A stretch of DNA of 64,000 nt from contig JAEXYZ010000083.1 in assembly GCA_023405135.1 (NCBI GenBank), positions 3,274-67,273 on the forward strand, given 5' to 3'. The stretch is from Bacillota bacterium (lineage in GTDB: Bacteria > Bacillota > Bacilli > Bacillales_A > Planococcaceae). The notes beneath the pieces are model-generated. The model was not told where the DNA came from and searched no databases. It saw nothing but the letters and a program-made list of their open reading frames with translations. Positions 61,956-64,000 of the stretch are shown here, piece by piece. Within the stretch, counting starts at the first letter, position 1, and each line of letters starts with the position of its first letter. A program made the translations under genes and the position numbers.

Positions 61956-62806
61956 TGAGTAAGATTCTTGATAGTATCCCAAAAATCCCTGTTTCCAATT
62001 CGACAGAAGCAGTGATGAAATGGTTAACTAGTAATTTTTCATCTTTGTTTGATTTTATTCAAACTGGTGGGAAGAATGCTATGGATTTCATAACGGATAT
62101 ACTTATAGCGGTTCCACCGATACTATTCATTTTAATAATTGCCATTATTGCATTTTTAGCTTCAAGAAGAAAGTTTGGATTAGCTGTCTTTTCAATTGTT
62201 GGCTTGTTATTTATTTATAACCAAGGTTTATGGGAACAGCTAATGAATACAATTACACTTGTAATTTTCGCGAGTATAATTGCGATTATTATAGGCATTC
62301 CAGTTGGGATTCTTATGTCAAAGAGCTCCATAGCGGAAGCAATTATTAAACCGATTTTAGACTTTATGCAAACAATGCCTGGATTTGTATATTTAATTCC
62401 AGCCGTTGCTTTCTTTGGTATCGGTGTAGTTCCTGGAGTTTTTGCATCTGTTATTTTTGCGCTACCACCAACAGTTCGATTTACAAACTTAGGAATACGC
62501 CAAGTACCTAAGGAATTAGTCGAAGCTGCGGATTCTTATGGAAGCACAGGATGGCAAAAATTATTCAAATTAGAGTTGCCGATTGCCAAATCTACTATTA
62601 TGGCGGGTATTAACCAAACAGTACTACTTTCATTATCGATGGTAGTCATTGCATCAATGATTGGTGCACCAGGGCTAGGACGAGAAGTGTTATCTGCTTT
62701 GCAACGCGCTCAAGTAGGAAATGGCTTTGTAGCAGGACTTAGTCTAGTAATCTTTGCCATTATTGTTGACCGTTTAACGCAAAGTATGAATAAAAAGAAA
62801 AATTAA
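61955..62806 (+). CDS. opuAB: Glycine betaine ABC transporter permease, OpuAB/ProW type
   Basis: A 283-residue permease with an amphipathic N-terminus, six to seven helices and the EAA loop ELVEAADSYGSTGWQKLFKLELPIA. MPGFVYLIPAVAFFGIGVVPG is a ProW landmark. The start overlaps the ATPase stop (TAATG); the binding-protein gene follows after 16 bases. Confidence 0.92.
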   Translation: MSKILDSIPKIPVSNSTEAVMKWLTSNFSSLFDFIQTGGKNAMDFITDILIAVPPILFILIIAIIAFLASRRKFGLAVFSIVGLLFIYNQGLWEQLMNTITLVIFASIIAIIIGIPVGILMSKSSIAEAIIKPILDFMQTMPGFVYLIPAVAFFGIGVVPGVFASVIFALPPTVRFTNLGIRQVPKELVEAADSYGSTGWQKLFKLELPIAKSTIMAGINQTVLLSLSMVVIASMIGAPGLGREVLSALQRAQVGNGFVAGLSLVIFAIIVDRLTQSMNKKKN

Positions 62807-62822
62807 TAGAGAGGGAGATTGG

Positions 62823-63722
62823 ATGAAATTTAAAAAACTAAAAATGATGGGTCTTGTATTAGGGATGGGAGCAGTACTAGCTGCATGTAATGGTTCTGAT
62901 GAAGGAAATGGCGCTACAGAAACAACAGGAGAGTCCAATAACACAGAATCTAAAGAAATAAATTTAGCATATGTTGAATGGGATACTGAAGTTGCCTCTA
63001 CATATGTTGTAGGGAAAGTATTAGAAGATTTAGGCTATGACGTAACATTAACGCCTCTAGATAATGCAATCATGTGGGAAGCAGTTGCTAATGGTGAGGT
63101 AGATGCGATGGTTGCTGGTTGGTTGCCAAATACACATGCTTCTCAATATGAACAATATAAAGATAGCTTAGTAGAACTAGGTGAAAATTTAAGTGGTGCA
63201 AAAATTGGTCTAGTAGTGCCTTCTTATATGGATGTTAATTCGATTGAAGAGTTAACAGAAGAAGCAAACAAAACGATTACGGGTATTGAAGCTGGTGCAG
63301 GTGTTATGGCTGCAACTGAAAATGCAATCGCAGAATATGAAAACTTAGCAGATTGGGAGCTACTTCCATCCTCTTCTGGCGCAATGACTGTTGCACTAGG
63401 TCAAGCGATTGAGAATGAAGAAGAAGTAATTGTTACAGGTTGGTCACCACATTGGAAATTCTCGTCTTACGATTTGAAATATTTAGAAGATCCTAAAGGC
63501 GTATTTGGTGGGGAAGAAACAATTAATACATTTGCTCGTCAAGGGTTAGAAGATGAAATGCCAGAAGCTTATAAAGTATTAGATGCATTCAATTGGACAA
63601 CGGAAGATATTGAAGCTGTAATGCTTGATATTAATCGCGGTACTAATCCAGATGAAGCTGCTGCAAAATGGGTTGAAGAAAACTCAGAAAAAGTAGCTGA
63701 ATGGACTAAGGATGTAAAATAA
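62823..63722 (+). CDS. opuAC: Glycine betaine-binding lipoprotein, OpuAC/ProX type
   Basis: A 299-residue binding protein with a lipoprotein signal (GAVLAACNGSD). The aromatic-cage tryptophans expected for OpuAC are visible in AYVEWDTEVAS, AMVAGWLPNTHAS and VTGWSPHWKFSSYDL. It delivers glycine betaine (or related quaternary amines) to OpuAB. GAGGGAG precedes the ATG. Last gene of the operon. Confidence 0.92.
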   Translation: MKFKKLKMMGLVLGMGAVLAACNGSDEGNGATETTGESNNTESKEINLAYVEWDTEVASTYVVGKVLEDLGYDVTLTPLDNAIMWEAVANGEVDAMVAGWLPNTHASQYEQYKDSLVELGENLSGAKIGLVVPSYMDVNSIEELTEEANKTITGIEAGAGVMAATENAIAEYENLADWELLPSSSGAMTVALGQAIENEEEVIVTGWSPHWKFSSYDLKYLEDPKGVFGGEETINTFARQGLEDEMPEAYKVLDAFNWTTEDIEAVMLDINRGTNPDEAAAKWVEENSEKVAEWTKDVK

Positions 63723-63841
63723 ATTTTAAAACAACTTAATTTTTGAATTACATTAATTATTTCTAATAAGAATTCTATATTCAATTGCATATGATGAGAT
63801 CATTATCAATGCAAAAAAATAAGAGGAGGGTGGGACAAAAC

Positions 63842-63890
63842 AAATAAACACCATTATTCTTAATAAGAAAAATGGTGTTTATTTGATACT
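63842..63890 (+). terminator. Terminator downstream of the opuA operon
   Basis: AAATAAACACCATT pairs with AATGGTGTTTATTT around a 15-base loop. It lies about 120 bases after the opuAC stop, preceded by AGGAGGGTGGGACAAAAC. Confidence 0.75.
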
Positions 63891-63898
63891 AAGAAAAT

Positions 63899-64000
63899 TG
63901 ATTTCCGTTCCGGGGACGCGCATCCAGGGCTGGCCCTGAGCCTCCTCGTCGCTACGCTCCTGTGGGGTCTCGAGTCTCGGGCTGTTCCCGCAGGAGTCGC
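63899..64000. repeat. GC-rich dispersed intergenic repeat, cut by the window end
   Basis: About 100 bases far richer in G+C than the rest of the window, with nested palindromic motifs (GGGCTGGCCC, GAGCCTCCTCGTCGCTACGC, TGTTCCCGCAGGAGTCGC). I recall this sequence type as an abundant intergenic repeat in Lysinibacillus- and Bacillus-like genomes. No ORF is credible within it. Confidence 0.7.

Overview
The window is chromosomal DNA from a low-GC, endospore-forming Firmicute of the Bacillaceae/Planococcaceae type (Bacillus, Lysinibacillus or Solibacillus relatives). This rests on gene content: a gerA-type germination locus, VmlR, BpsA/BpsB, YqhV, YunC, BstA, Mta and OpuC/OpuA homologues, with AT-rich codons, strong GGAGG ribosome sites and consensus sigma-A promoters. 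I see no rRNA, tRNA, CRISPR array, transposase or phage gene. The first gene is cut by the window edge. The last 100 bases are a GC-rich dispersed repeat.

Layout. 0-5.5 kb: BASS-type transporter, SRPBCC/ArsR pair, DUF2268 protease-like gene, XRE regulator plus membrane protein, Rieske oxygenase, then a repeat element. 6-9.5 kb: OpuC-type compatible-solute ABC operon. 9.6-20.8 kb: hydrolase, CorA, small conserved genes, a c-di-AMP (ydaO-type) riboswitch before a frameshifted kimA, several other broken genes (PNPOx-like, CcdA-like, BCCT) and a CYP152 peroxygenase. 20.8-29.5 kb: a catabolic island with GalB-, GalC- and extradiol-dioxygenase-like enzymes, a RidA protein, a TRAP importer and two paralogous GntR regulators. 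30-36.9 kb: BstA, VmlR with an attenuator leader, a decayed gerA operon and a FusB-like protein. 36.9-47 kb: TauE-type and MFS transporters and an Opp/Dpp operon with a duplicated binding protein. 47-54.5 kb: DedA, Fsr-like MFS, a Mef-like MFS preceded by an ErmD-like leader peptide, NDH-2 with a DUF1641 protein, and a type III polyketide synthase with its methyltransferase. 54.7-57.1 kb: two broken lipoprotein genes, one with a CuA site. 57.1-63.7 kb: Mta, a TetR pair, and a BusR-like regulator followed by an OpuA-type glycine betaine operon.

Three themes connect genes. First, osmolyte and potassium uptake under probable c-di-AMP control: riboswitch-kimA, BusR-opuA, opuC and a truncated BCCT. 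Second, the catabolic island looks like one regulon. A perfect TTGTT-N-AACAA palindrome occurs four times, beside three consensus or near-consensus promoters and before one gntR gene. Third, ribosome-targeting drug resistance: VmlR, a FusB-like factor, and a Mef-like pump with a macrolide-arrest-type leader, two of these with attenuator-like leaders.

There are eight broken genes, concentrated at 12.3-17.7, 32.6-35.5 and 54.7-57.1 kb. They may reflect real decay or, in part, assembly indels.
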